Source: Hygrocybe punicea (taxonomy: Eukaryota; Basidiomycota; Agaricomycetes; Agaricales; Hygrophoraceae). Taken from it: 64,000 bases of DNA. The stretch is taken from the NCBI GenBank assembly GCA_963556145.1, contig OY744473.1, positions 248,001 to 312,000 of the forward strand. Reading direction: 5' to 3'. The position numbers and the translations under genes are program-made. This document shows positions 22,908-35,086 of this stretch, in pieces. The notes beneath the pieces are model-generated. The model did not search any database and was not told the DNA's origin. It saw nothing but the letters and a program-made list of their open reading frames with translations. Positions within the stretch are counted from its first letter, which is position 1, and each line of letters opens with the position of its first letter.

Positions 22908-23456
22908 GTTGTGATCCTATTAGAGGAAGACCACAGGCACCGTGAGCGCAGCAGAGATCCTAACAATGTCACTATGCATGGGAGGTTTACTGGAAAGTGC
23001 GACGGAAAGGGTAACAGAAAGCAGAAGGCAGCTGATTCTGAAATGGAATGCTTCAACTGCCACAAGAAGGGACATATGGTGAAGGACTGCTGGTCTAAAG
23101 GTGGCAGAAAGGAAGGGAAAGGGCTGAAAGGGAAAGGAAAGGGCACCGGAAAGGGTGGAAACCACCGGAACTGATCGAATCAAGCTGCGGACAATGTCAA
23201 TAATATGTTACAGGATGTAGCATACGCAGCGAATACAGACAATATTTCAAACTACGATTGGTTACTGGATTCCGGAATGACAAGTCACATCAGCAATTCC
23301 CGAAACACATTTATCACATACAAAACTCTGGACGAAGCTACCGTTCAAGGACTAGGAAAGGTAGCCACTCGAGCTCTTGGTCGTGGAACCATCATCTTAC
23401 ACTTCACAGTGGATGGAAAGGACATGCAGCATCAGCTACGAGTAGTGTTGACTTGA
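22908..23456 (+). pseudogene. Ty1/copia gag-protease relic
   Basis: A frame starting within LLEEDHRHRERSR carries the zinc knuckle CFNCHKKGHMVKDC (CX2CX4HX4C) near 23055, then a Gly/Lys-rich tail ending in a stop. In the next frame, YDWLLDSGMTSHISNSRNTF (about 23245) is the copia-type protease active site (DSG). The sequence ends in a stop at 23456, and no integrase or reverse transcriptase follows. It abuts the right end of the Tnp2 element exactly. Confidence 0.8.
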
Positions 23457-24834
23457 CCAGCTTTTGGGCTTTCAGTGTTTTTGGAATGACACATGGGAAA
23501 ATGATTGGAAATTTGGCTCGGGTCTGGGTTGAAAGGAGAGGAAAGGTTGCTCACAGGCGATAGATGGTCAGACCGACTGCAGTGCCCACGAGACAGGCAC
23601 TGAGCGCGGTGGAGACGATCGAGCCAGTGAGTGTGCGATGGCGTTTTGTGGGTGGCAGTTCTATATGGAGGCAAATCAAGAGATGAGTGGACATGGATTT
23701 GAAAGGAGTGTATGAGATAGGGCTGGGAGCTGGGAGAAAGGATGGAAACGAAAAAAAACAAATGGATCCGCAGGTTTATATACGCCCCATGGAGCAAGTT
23801 CCACTATTCCATCCCACAAGCACGTGGTTCCTGGGCCATCACTGAAGCAGCGGCAGCCATCATGCAGTGTCTGTTTTGCAGCACGGTTTCCTCCAGGCAA
23901 AGAAGGAGAATTAATGAAAGCACACGAGAAAGCTGCTGACCCAGATCGATGCCCTGGTACTCGTGCTCGCTTTCTGCCAGCGATGAAGCCATCAAGTCTG
24001 TGTGTGTTGCGTGCGGGGTGTCAAGATAGCCCATGGTCGATGCGATGGTTGTGGATTGACTGGGTTCAACAGAGGAAGGTTGCCACTGCTGCTTTCTTGA
24101 GCGCAGAATGGGGGAAGTGGGTGAAGGACATCTCTGGCAAGTGGGCCTGGAACTGGCTGCGGGAGACTTTGATGGTGGCACTGGCTGAGCCAGTTTAGCG
24201 GTCACGAGCGAAGCAAATGGGTTTGGAAGACCGGGCATGATCAGTTTGAACGTAAAGGAGAATGGCATGCCAGCTGGTATCACCACCACAGGTGCTTTGC
24301 AGGTGCTGGTGCCAGTGTCCACGTTTGGCACTGGTACTGGTGCTGGTGTTGGTGCTGGTGCCGGTGTCCACATTGGCGCTGGTGTCAGTGTCGGTGCTGG
24401 TGTTGGTGCTGCCGCTGGTGCCAGGGTTGCTGCTGGTGGTGGTACTAGCATCAATGCTGGTGTGGTGCTGGTGCCCGTGCCAGCATGAGCTGTTGCATTG
24501 GTGCTGGTGCCCATGGTGTTGATGAACAAATCTGAGTTGAAGTGAGCAAAGGATGAAGCAGAGGGCATTCCTGTCCAGCCGAGGAACGCGGTCACCATTG
24601 GATTTGACAGGTGGACAGCGAGTGATTGTGGTCGCTGTTTGAGTCGGTGAGGAGACCATGCGTGACAAATAAATAAACGGGATTTACGCACGACATTTTG
24701 TTCGAGCAGGTGAAGCGAGAGATATTGGGAAGATGCGAGTGTGCGGTGGTGGAGGAAAATGAACCATGGACAAACAGCTGCAAAGTGAGGACTTAAGAGA
24801 AATTTGCTCAAGTTCACTCAGATGTATCTATTGG
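23457..24834. other. Low-complexity region with GGTGCTGGTG word array; no supported gene
   Basis: A dense array of GGTGCTGGTG, GGTACTGG and TGCCAGTG words spans 24290-24510. The same vocabulary recurs at 36015-36210 and 37025-37210. A 337-codon minus-strand ORF (23804-24817) reads Ala/Pro/Thr-rich repeats through the array and does not resemble a known protein. The region is probably a word-array transposon, but its ends were not found. Confidence 0.4.
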
Positions 24835-24965
24835 GGTAGCGGGGCCATGTAGACTAGAACTATATAGCGAAGACACTATTCTATGTAGTGCTATGGAGTG
24901 CTATGTAGGTGCCTTGTTGCTATAAGTGCTATGGTAGTGCTATGACTGTTATGGATATTTCGATT
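24835..24965. repeat. TGCTATG word array
   Basis: GTGCTATG and CTATGTAG words recur about ten times in 120 bp. No partner array in opposite orientation was found nearby. The following 700 bp (24966-25675) hold no recognisable gene and may include the promoter of the terpene synthase gene. Confidence 0.6.
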
Positions 24966-25675
24966 TGCTATAACCTAAAATCAGGTTTTGCTGATGCATC
25001 CAACACTGGCATGCAGTCCCTATCGCTTGCCACTACTGCAATGTTTTTATTTGAAACAATCATAGATTTGGCAGGGCTGCAGACTGGTATCTACGAATCA
25101 CAGGGACCGACGCAACATCTAGTAAGTCGAAGTCACGCCGATGACAGCGGATCAGACAAGAACGGTGATTATGTGTTGAGGACGTTTCCACGTGATCTTA
25201 CGTCATATTTCGTACCACTCCACACTGCCTGCATATCTCCCAATTACTGCTGATATCACGATTCAAGCTTTCATTCAAGCCTTTCAGAATTTCCATCAGC
25301 GTGATGAACGTTGGTGAATTTCTCATTTGTTTACGGCATTTTTGACTTAGTAATGATAATACAGAAATGATCCAACGAAGGGACCATTGTGGAACCGGAC
25401 CACCGGTAGTATTGCAAATTTCATTCACACCCCAGGTTGATCGGGCGTACACCAAGTTTCAAGAGACCACCTACGGTCAACGTCGAATACAGAGACACAG
25501 ATATAGTCAAGTTCACATTGTGTTACTTACGCAAGATCGGGCGGCAAACACCTTCGCGCCCGCCCGGTTCTACGAGGGATGCTCAAACGGCGCCATGTGC
25601 GAGCTGATGTAGCAGATCAGCCATATGCAGGATTCGTGTATAGAAGGTGGGTTTCAACGGCTACTGGTACTGACA

Positions 25676-28587
25676 ATGGCTACTGAACGTTTCTATCTTC
25701 CTGATACCTTAAGCCAATGGCCTTGGCCACGAATTATACACAGGCATCATGCAGAATGCAAAGCCGAATCCGCAGTGTGGTGCGAGAGTTATCATGCTTT
25801 CTCACAGAATGCACAACGGGCCTTCAATCTTTGCGACTTTAGTATGTATCCTCCACCGCTTTGATGGCTAAAGCTAAGAAAATAACCCAGATCTCCTCGC
25901 CTCCTTGGCATATGCTGAGTTGCCCAAAGGTCAAATTTATGTCGGTTCACATGTCATTACAATTGATGTAACTGGATCTTTACATAGTCGTCAATCGCGT
26001 GGGATGTGATTTGATGAACTTGTTCTTCGTCTATGATGAACACTCCGATGCGATGGACGCAGGCTCCGTTCGCGTTTGGGCTGCCATCATTATGGATGCC
26101 TTGAGAAACCCGCAGAAAACTCGTCCAAAGGCAGAGCCTATTGTTGGGGAGATCACACGGACGTGAATATTTCCTGTGTTTTCGATACTACCGTCTGACT
26201 CAGGCCTTTGACCTTCCTGTTTGTTTAGATTCTGGCTGAATGCAATGAAATGTCTCGGGACGACAGCTCAGAAACGTTTCATTGAGACTTTCGACGCTTT
26301 CACGCAGTCCGTTGTCCAGCAAGCTGAGGATCGCGATAGTCACCTCTTCCGAGATGTGGACAGCTACTTGCAAGTTAGGCGCGACACTGTTGGAGCTAAA
26401 CCGTCGTTTTCTCTCCTAGAGCACGACATGGAGCTTCCAGACCAGGTCTTTCACCATCCCCTCCTGCACAATTTGTCGACGTGGTGCATCGATATGATCA
26501 TATTAGCGAACGTACGTACGGTAGAAACTCATCCCAATTTCGATAAAAGTTGATCACTGCTTATTAGGACATGTACTCGTATAACGTGGAACAGTCGCGT
26601 GGTGATGACGGTCACAACATCATCAAGCTCATTATGCTGCAGGAGAAAACCGACATTCACGGAGCCATGCAGTATGTTTCGGACATGCACGACCGGTTTG
26701 CCCATCAGTTTCTGCAGAACTTTAGCAAGCTGCCTTCGTGGGGTGAACCCATCGACTCTTGGGTCACGCGTTACGTCGATGGTCTAGGAAACTGGGTCCG
26801 CGCGAACGAAACCTGGAGTTTCGAGAGCTGGCGCTACTTCAAAAATGACGGTCTTCGTATCCAGCAGGAGCGATGGGTGCAACTTCTTCCCCCAGTCGAT
26901 GCTGACGAACTCACATCATCGAGTAAGCCGTTGTACGCCACGCTTGTTCTTATCCTTGTCTAAGGTTTTGCAGTTCCGCCTGAATCTCGCTGGATTCGGC
27001 CTGCCATCATTCCCGGTCGGCCTCGACCCAAGAACGTCGGAATTGTGGCACTAGAAGTGTACTTTCTCCAACAAGTACATCTAAAATATTTTCCGAAATT
27101 GTGTACTAAAATGTTCGTCGTTAGTTTTTAGCTGTCAGGGAACTCAAAGCCCTTTATCGCGTCTCTCCGGAAAAGTCCACCTCTGGTCTGCGCCAAGACC
27201 CTGCAGCCTTGGCTGATGAGCAAGAGGATATCAACTCTCTCGCTTCCAGTTGTAGGTCAATCCTCATTTCCAGCTGCTTCATTTACTAACATTGTACAGC
27301 CGTCTCATCCTTGATAAAGAAGTATTCCATCGACCCGCGTTCAATCGGCCGACTGGAGGTTGTCACGGAAACTACAGCCAAGGATCGACAACCAATCAAA
27401 TCCCGTCTCATAAACCTGTTTGCCTCTTTTGGAAACACCGACATAGAGGGTGTTGATTCACAGAATCCGGCCGCAGCATTATTCAATGCTGTCAACTGGA
27501 TCGAATCTTCTGGCTGGGATGGACGCTACGCGATTGTTTTCGCAGGTGACATCGTTGCTTGCGCTAACGACACAACTAATGTCGTCGGTGGCGCTGGAGC
27601 CTGTGCGATGCTTGTTGGACCCAACGCCCCTATCGTCGTAGAGCGTATGCCGAATACTCATCGGGTTTATATTCATAAAACTGATGCTTGCCTTCACCTC
27701 AGCATCCCATGGCACCCATGTGATCAGCACGTCCCCAGGCGAGCCCAATGTGGACTCGGAAAAATTAATGCCAGGCTCGGGAGATTACATCACAGCCGCA
27801 GTGCAGGCCTATGCTCATTTCCGCAACAAATACACAACGCATGCGAAGGCAACTGAAATTAACACGGATTCTCACGGGAACGACACGAAAGGTATGGCCG
27901 GACAAACACACGTTACCAATGGCGGTGCGGACAGCGGCAAGCCAGAGGAGTCGCTGTTTACTTCATTCGACTTCGTGATCTTCCAAACGCCGTTCAGTGA
28001 GGTAGTAGTGAAGACTGCACACGCTGCACTGGTGAGTGTTATTGACTGATGATGTTTTCCTAGTCTTGATCACGGTGTTTTAGCTCTCGACAGAAGCTCC
28101 ATCCTTTACTTTTGATGATACCGAATTTCATTACCAGAGAACGGTCACGCCCTCGATGCTTTTGGAAAATACGTGCGGCAATATAGGCTGTGGTTCTGTT
28201 TTCGGAGGTTTGGCCTCACTGCTCACAAGCTTGAAACCAGAAGTTTTACTAGGAAAACGTGTTGGGGTATTTACATTCGGTGCTGGGACCGGTTCATTTT
28301 TTGCTCTCCGATTCGCCGGCAATACCTCTGTCATTGGTCGGAGGATGGACCTTCAGCAGCGGCTCCGTGACGTTAAGATTATTTCCGGTACACGACTACT
28401 TCATACCGTTCGGGTAAGCCTCTCTTATTTTCATCTCGAACCCGAGTACAAATTGACCGTGCCATTGGCTTGGTCAACAGTCGCACCTACCGTCCAGCAG
28501 GGCTTCTGGGGAATGTGTGGCGCGTCATCTCTTGCGGCCTTCAGTTCCTCACGGGTCGGGCTTGATGTAGTCTGTCTGATCTACTGA
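25676..28587 (+). CDS. Sesquiterpene synthase fused to an HMG-CoA synthase-like domain
   Basis: Ten exons join in frame to about 807 residues (25676-25841, 25891-25929, 25988-26162, 26229-26511, 26568-26922, 26974-27074, 27125-27251, 27300-27644, 27703-28031, 28084-28587). The N-terminal half (start [19 protein letters not shown]) is a fungal class I terpene cyclase: FFVYDEHSD is the aspartate-rich metal site, [18 protein letters not shown] is the NSE triad, and a RYF pair follows near the end of the domain. After a linker ([13 protein letters not shown]) an HMG-CoA synthase-like domain starts at [14 protein letters not shown], with [39 protein letters not shown] and [16 protein letters not shown]. 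Its catalytic Cys segment (NACYGGT) is deleted and replaced by QNPA, and the catalytic His of FHxP is Gln (FQTP). The Glu region (TET) remains. A hirsutene synthase-HMGS fusion is known from Stereum hirsutum. The cyclase looks functional, the HMGS half a pseudoenzyme. The last 60 residues are uncertain. Confidence 0.85.
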
Positions 28588-28830
28588 TTATGCCACTTTT
28601 AGTTAAATTTACACTCTTACAGTGTTGTATCAGTTTCAATTTCTTCTCTGCTGATACGTTCAAGAAGTTACAAAGTTGACTACATCTTTATGACGTTAAA
28701 ACCTGGGATCGGCGGATATTTATGATGTTGGTGAATCGTATCAATAATCTTGAATGACCGTGGCAAAATAGTGCCTCAAACTCGGTTATGCAAGTCACGG
28801 ACACTCGTCCGCCACGAGTACGTTTCCTAG
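28588..28830. other. Intergenic, 3' side of the terpene synthase gene
   Basis: AT-rich sequence with no gene or repeat recognised; it ends at the border of the next element. Confidence 0.5.
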
Positions 28831-29574
28831 CATCAGGAAAACACGGGTTTACTTAATCTGACTTAATCTTGACTTAATCCGACTTATTTCATAAATTAAG
28901 GCGTTTTAGGTAGTTAAGTGATTAAGTGGAATTATTGTTATTGTCACGTGACTTGGCGGCGTGACCAAAACACTTCATTTTACTCGCGCAGAATGCAATT
29001 GCCATATCTCCCTCAAATCACATCCTGTTGACTAGCGATTGAAAATATGGGCTTCTACAGTCATTATCTCGGTGTAAGCCACTTTCCAGACTCTAATTCG
29101 CTTTTTTTATAAATCAACTTTTTCGCAGGTTACACCATCGTGCAGCAGTTCTATAACGAGCAAGCATCATCCTAGTCATGGGAAACTGGTGAGAACTTAT
29201 TCTATGCTATACTATCTTGGTGCTCATAGCATTCCAGGCTCAGTATACCTCTCCGAAGCATCATTTTCTGACCGGCATCATTTCAGTTCGCATCAGCAGT
29301 ACCGCCAGTGGCGCCGGTGACCCAGCTTCATAAATCAGTGTCATAGGTTGATCAATCATGTATATACAGCCTATTGTCTATTATATGTTTTCTCATCCAG
29401 CCTTTGTCCGAGCCTCATGAGTTACATAGCAAAACATGGAAGAATATTCAAACAAATGTTCTACACGCTACAACATATCAATTGGATACCAGATCCCAGC
29501 TATTTTCCACAATACTAACAAGAAAAGAATGATTGGAAAGGGGAAAAAATCAAAGTAGAAGACCAAGATGTTGC

Positions 29575-30777
29575 CTACACGTATCCGCAGTGCCTGAACC
29601 ACCCAAAGATATCATCACTAGTACTCTCATATAACGCTTCAAGCAAGACACAAACAACCTCCATTGATGAGAGTTCAGACATGGCAAGGCGGGCATATTC
29701 CCCATTGCGGCGAAGGTGATACTTCATGGCAGAAAACGCAAGTTCGATCGGGTTGTAGTCAGGAGAGTACGGCGGTAAAAATTCGTATCGCATGCCTCTA
29801 GCATAAAGAGAACAGCATGAGCCGCAGCCTTCAAGTTATAAGCATACTGACATTGAGCACTCACCGAGAAGTAATAAGATCCAAAATCACAGGATTTTTG
29901 TGAATTTGGCAATTATCCATCACTATCACGGAGTTTGGTGCTGGAAACGGGGACATCTGATCTAACAAACGAGAGATGAAGTCATGGAAAAGATCTGAAT
30001 CGAATGAGCCTTCGATGATATCACAATGAAGGATGCCATCATCGAGAGACAGTGCCGGTAGTACTGAATAGCTACAAGAAAAAGGCTCAGCAGTACTGCC
30101 TATGATAATAAAAGAGAGAATTACCGTCGCCCACGGCAGAAAAATGCTTTCCGAGTAGCTGGCCTCCCACGGATGGCCCAGGCTCTCCCCCGATATGTTG
30201 TGCGGCGATCAACTGCACTCTCGTCAACAAAGACAAGCTGATTAGCTTCGTAGGTCCCAATCCGAGCCGCAACGTCTGTTCGTAGCTCTGCACTTCGTTC
30301 AATCGCTTCCCGAGTCAGCTGGGATAACTGTAGTATAAATATCATTGCTATAGAATTAGAAACGAGCACATACCCTCTTCATCGTGAATTCCCCTTTCCG
30401 CAGTGTCCGCCACACCGTATTTAGGGACACTGATACTCCACACTTTGCTTGTAAGTCCAAACGTAGCTCATCGAGATAGAGGTCGGGTACTCTGGTCATG
30501 GTGGTGAGCAAATGCTGTGATAATTGATCAGTGACATAAATGACACAAAAGCCCCATGTACTTCAACGTCATAATCACAGAGCGCCCACTGGAGTTGATG
30601 TTTTACTTTTGATGCTGGCACCATGACAGCGCCTGTCTGCCCAAAGTGTGCCATTATCCTTTCCACTGAGCGCTTGCTGACATCTGTGTACATGCAGACA
30701 TCATCCATAGACATCGATGTTGATAGACGGACGACAATCCATTGCACTAGCTCAGGGATGGCTTTGCCTTGAACCAT
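29575..30777 (-). CDS. Tc1/mariner (IS630 superfamily) DD34E transposase
   Basis: Five minus-strand exons (30777-30562, 30514-30374, 30327-30125, 30071-29865, 29797-29575) join in frame to 329 residues. The start MVQGKAIPELVQWIV opens a helix-turn-helix region (DVCMYTDVSKRSVERI). The catalytic core is FVDESAVDRR (first Asp), VIVMDNCQIH (second Asp) and LPPYSPDYNPIEL (Glu). The spacing between the second Asp and the Glu is 34 residues, the DD34E signature of Tc1-like enzymes. There are no stops, frameshifts or missing residues, so the enzyme could be active. It lies close to the left TIR and points toward it. The cargo genes lie on the other side of it. Confidence 0.92.
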
Positions 30778-30879
30778 CAGTGATACAAGGTGAGTGGAAA
30801 GTTGCGAAGTTGAACTTGCTTACCATTTTCGCATGCTTTCCCACCATGACTCATTTTCAATAACACTCAAGTTCACTAT

Positions 30880-32760
30880 TTCATCTAGGACAATGGTTCA
30901 AGTGTGGGAGCTGGCTAAAAGGACGATAATTTCTCCCAGCACAGTCTCAGGCGCATGGGACGACACAGGCATGTTTGCTTTTCCTTCCTTCGTTTCACAG
31001 CTGAGCTAACGTGTTCAAATTGGAACGCGAGAGGCCTGCATTTGCTGTTCACCAAGACACACTGTACTACACCCAAGACAAATACGTCCGCGCATTCGAT
31101 TTCAACTGCTTGATGACTTCTGGACTACAGACTGCGTGCTTACAAAGTTCGAGTCGAAGAGTCACCGCGTAAAGGGTATGTTTACGATCTGCGCAGTCTT
31201 CAGCGTGACCAATACCCATTGCAGGATTGGCATTCCATCCTACCCAACCTCTCCTCGCGGCTAGCTTACACAACGGAAGCGTTCAGTTGTGGAATTATCG
31301 TATGGGCGTACTCGTAGACCGATTTGAGGAACATGAAGGCATGTCGCAACATATATGATGGGGAATTCACTCCATCCTGATTGATTCACATAGGTCCAGT
31401 GCGAGGTGTTGCTATTCATCCCACCAGGGCTCTATTGGCTACCGGAGGCGACGACTATAAGATCAAGGTCTGGGGTGAGCCTCATCTTGATTTGCTTCAC
31501 ACCAAGGTCTGACTTGATTCAGACCTCAAGCCTCAAAGTAGGCGGTGTCTCTTCACATTGCACGGACATTTGGATTACGTTCGCTCCGTCCAATTCCACC
31601 ATGAAATGCCCTGGATTGTGAGTTGTCCTTTTCATGGTGTAACAATTGCTTATTTTCGAGCAAAAGATGTCTGCCTCTGATGACCAAACCATCCGCATAT
31701 GAAATAGCATGTCTTGCAACTGCATTGCTATTCTTACCGGTCATTCTCACTTCGTCATGTCGGCCCAATTTCACCCAAAAGACGATCTTGTTGTTTCAGC
31801 CTCCATGGATCAGACCGTAGGTCTTCATCTGACATGCGCACAACAGCTCATTGAGGTTCGGGACCTCTCAAATTCCGTCGTCAAAACCATCAAACCGCCC
31901 ATGCAGACTAATGAGATTTTCTACGGAGGCACTGCCAGTCTCATCTTGAGCTCCACCTCTTCTGTCGTGCTTTATGATATTCAACAACAGAAGACCGTTG
32001 CAGAGGTAAACAGTCCACCTGTGAAATATGCCATATGGAGTGGGGACGGATCGTTGGTGGCTTTGATGAGCAAGCACAGTACGTCTGGCTTTCCGACCCT
32101 TATCGTGGTCTTATTCTGTTTTGGTGTTCTACTTTCCCTCTTAGCTATTACCATTGCAAACAAGAATTTCTCCCAGCATTGTCTCATTCATGAAACCATC
32201 CGAATCAAGTCAGGCGCATGGGACGACACAGGCGTGTTTATATTTTCCACACTCAACCACGTCAAATATTGTCTATCACAAGGGTACGTTAGCATGCCGC
32301 CTGGCGTCGCGACTCTTCATAATCTGAATTTGTATTTAGCGATCATGGTGTCATCTGCACTCTCAATAACCCCGTCTACTTGACCCGAATCAAAGGCAAA
32401 ACGATACATTGCCTCGATCGCTCGGCACGCCCACGTACTATCACCTTTGATCCAACGGAATATCGCTTCAAGCTCGCACTGCTGCGTAATAATCACGAGG
32501 AGATGCTACATATCATTCGGACGTCAACCCTTCTTGGCCAGAGTATAATTGCTTACTTGCAGCAAAAAGGATTCCCAGAGGTGAGGAATACCTGCCTTCT
32601 AGTGTGAGATTTATTTGACTCTGGTGGCAGATTGCCCTGCATTTCATCCAAGATAATAACACGCGTTTTGATCTCGCCATCGAGTCGAGCAAGGTAGCAA
32701 GATGGAGCTCCTCAGTACACCTACGTTCGACATACATTTCATAGACATTTGAATCACAAT
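30880..32760 (+). pseudogene. Scrambled coatomer subunit alpha (COPA) pseudogene
   Basis: Fragments of the WD40 part and middle of coatomer alpha are clear: [114 protein letters not shown] and NTRFDLAIESSK. They are not in native order: VQVWELAKRTI and [17 protein letters not shown] (30893-31116), which belong after the WD40 repeats, precede the N-terminus. WD repeats 5-7 are missing, and a Trp codon has become TGA near 31703. It stops at a point about a third into the protein. This is a captured, rearranged host gene copy inside a transposon, not the functional COPI gene. Confidence 0.9.
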
Positions 32761-32948
32761 TTATGAACCTTCTCATGCTTCATATATGTCACCGAAAAGC
32801 TTACTGCCAAACTAAATAGGGGGACCATGGACTAGAGATAGACTCCGACAAATACACTAGAAGCATGTGCAATGTTCCGTAGCTAAACTAAAAATACAGG
32901 CACGTTCTCGGGCAAATTTCCCCCCATATGACCCAGTTGCCAGTGCCT

Positions 32949-35086
32949 ATGGGACAAGGAGCAGTAAAAGCACGACAGCAGGCGGCAAAGGCCAAACGCC
33001 AGGCCGATGCTGCTCTCAAAGGTGCAATTGGATGCATTGCCTCTCCCTAAATGACGCTGATTTATTGCTACAGCCAAAACAGGTGGAAAAGACGATAGCA
33101 ATGCTACAGAACTCACTGGACTTGCTCCTCCCATCCCTGTCCGTCCAAGCAGCCGTGCTTCAGCTGTATCTAATCCCCGTTCTTCGAGGAGTATGAAGTC
33201 CTCTGGAGATCATGAAGTTACCACTAAACGACCTGTCCGCCAATCTGCAAAAGCTGTCAAGGCACTGTTGAGGGAGATTCAGGCAAGTGAGATCGAAGAG
33301 GAAGAGGACAATGGACCTGGATTGGAAGAGTCTCAAGATGAACCAGGATATGCTGATGCGGATGAGGATGATCAAGATGAGGACGACTATGACGAAATTG
33401 GCGACAAGGAGAACTCGGACTTGGAGGAATCAGACGAAGCAAAGCCAGCTGCAAAGGCAAACCCGATGGCCGAAAAGGGCAAGAAAGCCTTGCCGACTGT
33501 CACGGCAGATGAGATTAGCAGCGAGTCATTTGATGAAGACGGTATGCATTTCCAACCACACTTGGGGCCTCGTCTCACTCTTTCACACCAGTGAGGCCAG
33601 CTGTGAAGGCAAAATTAACTGCGAAGGCGAAATCAACTGCGAAGGCGAAATCAACTGCGAAGGAGAAATCAACTGCGAAGGCAAATCCGACAACCAAAAA
33701 GGACAAGACGATCGCAGTGGATGAGATTAGCAGTGAGGAGTCGTCTGATGAAGACGGTATGCTTTGTTCTGACCGTACTCAGGCCTCATCTCATGCCATT
33801 TCCTTCACAGTTGCTTTCACATTTACTATGGAAGTGCTTAGTGCCTCGAAACAGTCCCGCAATATTGATGTCATCTCATCATCGATCTCACTCTATTCTC
33901 TCCAACAGAAGATAGCAAGTTCTTTGAACATCTATCCTGAATCCTTACAAGCACAATATCGCTTTAGTACCAATTTGAAGGACTCTCTCTCTTGCGATCT
34001 TTTAACTCACGGCCACTTCAACACACTTCTCCAACTTCTCCGCGAACGATCCGTTCCAGCCAAGTTGGCCAATGGTTGGCGTTCAACTCGGAAGATGAAG
34101 GCATTTACATTGCAAGTCTCTAACAAAGGTGATTCCCCCTATGTGGGGTCCACGGATACAAAGGTACGTATAATTCTGTTGGATTCCTATCACGTTGAGT
34201 TAAACATTTTTCGCAGGGCGGTGGGTCTGCGAAGTCCAAAGCAGCTGCTGCTCTCAAAGAGCAGGTGAAGACTGCAGCGGATACTTTCCATGAACAACGT
34301 GTTACGGCCTGCCTCACCATTACAGAGCACTGGACCTGTGAGATACACAGTCTACCCAACAAGGCGTCATTGTGCTTCAAGAATCCGTCAACAGGCTTAT
34401 GTCATCCAATCACGGAGAATAATCTGAACCTTTGGGCAGCGCTTCATGTATGTATTTTTCTATTCATATCTATGATGCTAATTTTTTGCCAGGTCAAGGA
34501 TCCTCATGCCAATCCTGTCAATGAGAAGCCGGCTGAGGTCAATGTGCTGGGAAATACTGCACGAGGACGACTGGCAGCTAAACCGTCTGCAAATCCCAAT
34601 GACCAAGTCACATTCCCTTACGGCTGCTATCCGCCACCATTGATGTCGCCAGCAATGTATTATTCATCTATGGTAGCTCCTCAGATGCCAGCGGGATTTT
34701 TCCCACCAGCTCCTGGATTCACTGTACCGCCGTCAGGTTTTTTGCCACCTCCGGGACCACCCACGGTTCCTCCTCCTGTTCTTTCGCAACCATTGAATTA
34801 TCCCCTCATCTCTGAGTGGATTGAATATTGCGACCGACATCCCAATCGTGTTGGCGGCAATCTCAGTTCTGTCATTCCAAAATTCCAGGACCAAGGCTTC
34901 CGCTACATAAATCAACTCACTGGCAGTCGTGTCACCATCGAAAAGCTCTCAGACTGGCTCTCGGTTGGCCCTGGGACAGCTGATTTAATCATTAGCTATG
35001 CAGAGGAGGATTGTAAACTGATCGCAACAGGTACTTTCAGGATGGAATTGCCGCGTGGGTTGGTCGCGGCAGCAGAGGAAATTTAG
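32949..35086 (+). CDS. Unknown protein with acidic N-terminus, Lys-rich repeats and SAM-like C-terminus
   Basis: Six exons join in frame (32949-33021, 33074-33541, 33592-33756, 33811-34163, 34217-34447, 34493-35086; 627 residues). The N-terminal 230 residues are charged: an acidic run (SEIEEEEDNGPG ... DEDDYDEIGD), two copies of DEISSE, and four copies of a TAKAKS-type repeat from an 18-bp tandem unit (33601-33690). A globular middle (NIDVISSSISLYSLQQKIAS) is followed by a Pro-rich linker (34640-34790). The C-terminal helical domain includes LISEWIEYCDRHPNR, FRYINQLTG and DLIISYAEEDCK, and resembles a SAM-like module found in repetitive agaricomycete gene families. The function is unknown. 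It is intact and sits inside the mariner-type element, either as cargo or as a second element protein. Confidence 0.7.

Noticed and set aside
23804..24817. 337-codon minus-strand ORF
   Set aside because: It reads through a GGTGCTGGTG word array as Ala/Pro/Thr repeats and no conserved segment was recognised.
26974..28587. HMG-CoA synthase-like part as a separate gene
   Set aside because: There is no start codon or promoter-like gap; the frame continues from the cyclase exon across a normal intron, and a fusion of this kind is known in another mushroom.
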